Part shown: piece after piece, positions 63,931 through 64,000 of the stretch
Numbering within the stretch: position 1 is the stretch's first letter
How the letters are laid out: the number at the start of each line of letters is the position of its first letter
Assembly: GCA_026168455.1 (NCBI GenBank)
Contig: CM047429.1
Span: 36,812,066-36,876,065 of the forward strand
Origin: Theocolax elegans
Taxonomy: Eukaryota; Arthropoda; Insecta; Hymenoptera; Cerocephalidae
DNA length: 64,000 nucleotides
Reading direction: 5' to 3'
The notes under the pieces: generated by a model
What the model was told of the DNA's origin: nothing
Seen by the model: the letters and a program-made list of their open reading frames with translations, nothing else
Databases searched by the model: none
Position numbers and translations under genes: made by a program

Positions 63931-64000
63931 TTACACACACACATGCACGCACGCACACACACACACACACACGCACACACACACACACACATGCACGCAC
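63801..64000. repeat. (CA)n / (CACG)n microsatellite to the window end
   Basis: At least 200 bp of CA with many ACGC steps, the same kind of sequence in which both R1-clade copies sit. Whether an insertion follows lies beyond the window. Confidence 0.95.

Overview
The window has no recognisable single-copy host gene, tRNA or rRNA. It is a nest of eukaryotic transposable elements and satellites in AT-rich DNA. An R1-clade non-LTR retrotransposon, Ty3/gypsy LTR elements, and piggyBac-, pogo- and mariner-like DNA transposons together suggest an arthropod, most likely an insect (a hymenopteran such as an ant would fit). The species cannot be fixed from the sequence.

Layout. 1-6630: an R1-clade element on the minus strand, inserted in GT/CA-rich repeat DNA with an 11-bp target duplication. 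Its last 1.6 kb is present twice in tandem. 6771-9076: two inward-facing copies of a repeat ending in paired GC hairpins and CTAG (Helitron-like). 9077-15104: a decayed Ty3/gypsy element with a large internal deletion. 15105-17503: a palindrome fragment, then an internally deleted R1-clade derivative again inside (CA)n. 17504-23121: a young Ty3/gypsy element with matching LTRs, a -1 slippery site at the gag end, and a pol that carries its reverse-transcriptase core twice in frame. 23138-25150: a 1-kb palindrome and a MITE full of AGGTCA motifs. 25500-27715: a 5'-truncated CR1/L2/Jockey-type LINE. 28805-32095: diverged repeats and a satellite of about 20 hairpin-forming 100-bp units. 32348-33952: a mariner-superfamily transposon. 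34465-46735: two tandem 2.33-kb composite repeats. One holds a 6.3-kb gag-only LTR element with target duplication CAGG, landed in the centre of a palindrome. 47069-51057: a Ty3/gypsy gag-protease relic, then a 1.68-kb tandem duplication. 51800-52692: a piggyBac-like relic with TTAA duplications. 53873-54386: a TTAA-flanked palindrome. 55522-56459: a palindrome fragment joined to a solo LTR. 56513-60965: a 4.4-kb palindrome interrupted by a pogo-like element. 60983-64000: more Helitron-like copies, a palindrome fragment and long (CA)n.

How the pieces relate. The coding capacity is transposition machinery: gag, protease, RT, RNase H, integrase, AP endonuclease and DDE transposases. Only three long ORFs look intact: the gag and pol of the element at 17504-23121 and the gag at 38306-40354. 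The most unusual feature is a set of at least five related long-palindrome families. All sit in TA repeats and all begin with a GGG-containing terminus such as GGGATATTCC or GGGAGATTCC. Several have been split by later insertions. No coding source for their movement is visible here. All element assignments come from reading motifs by eye; no database search was run.
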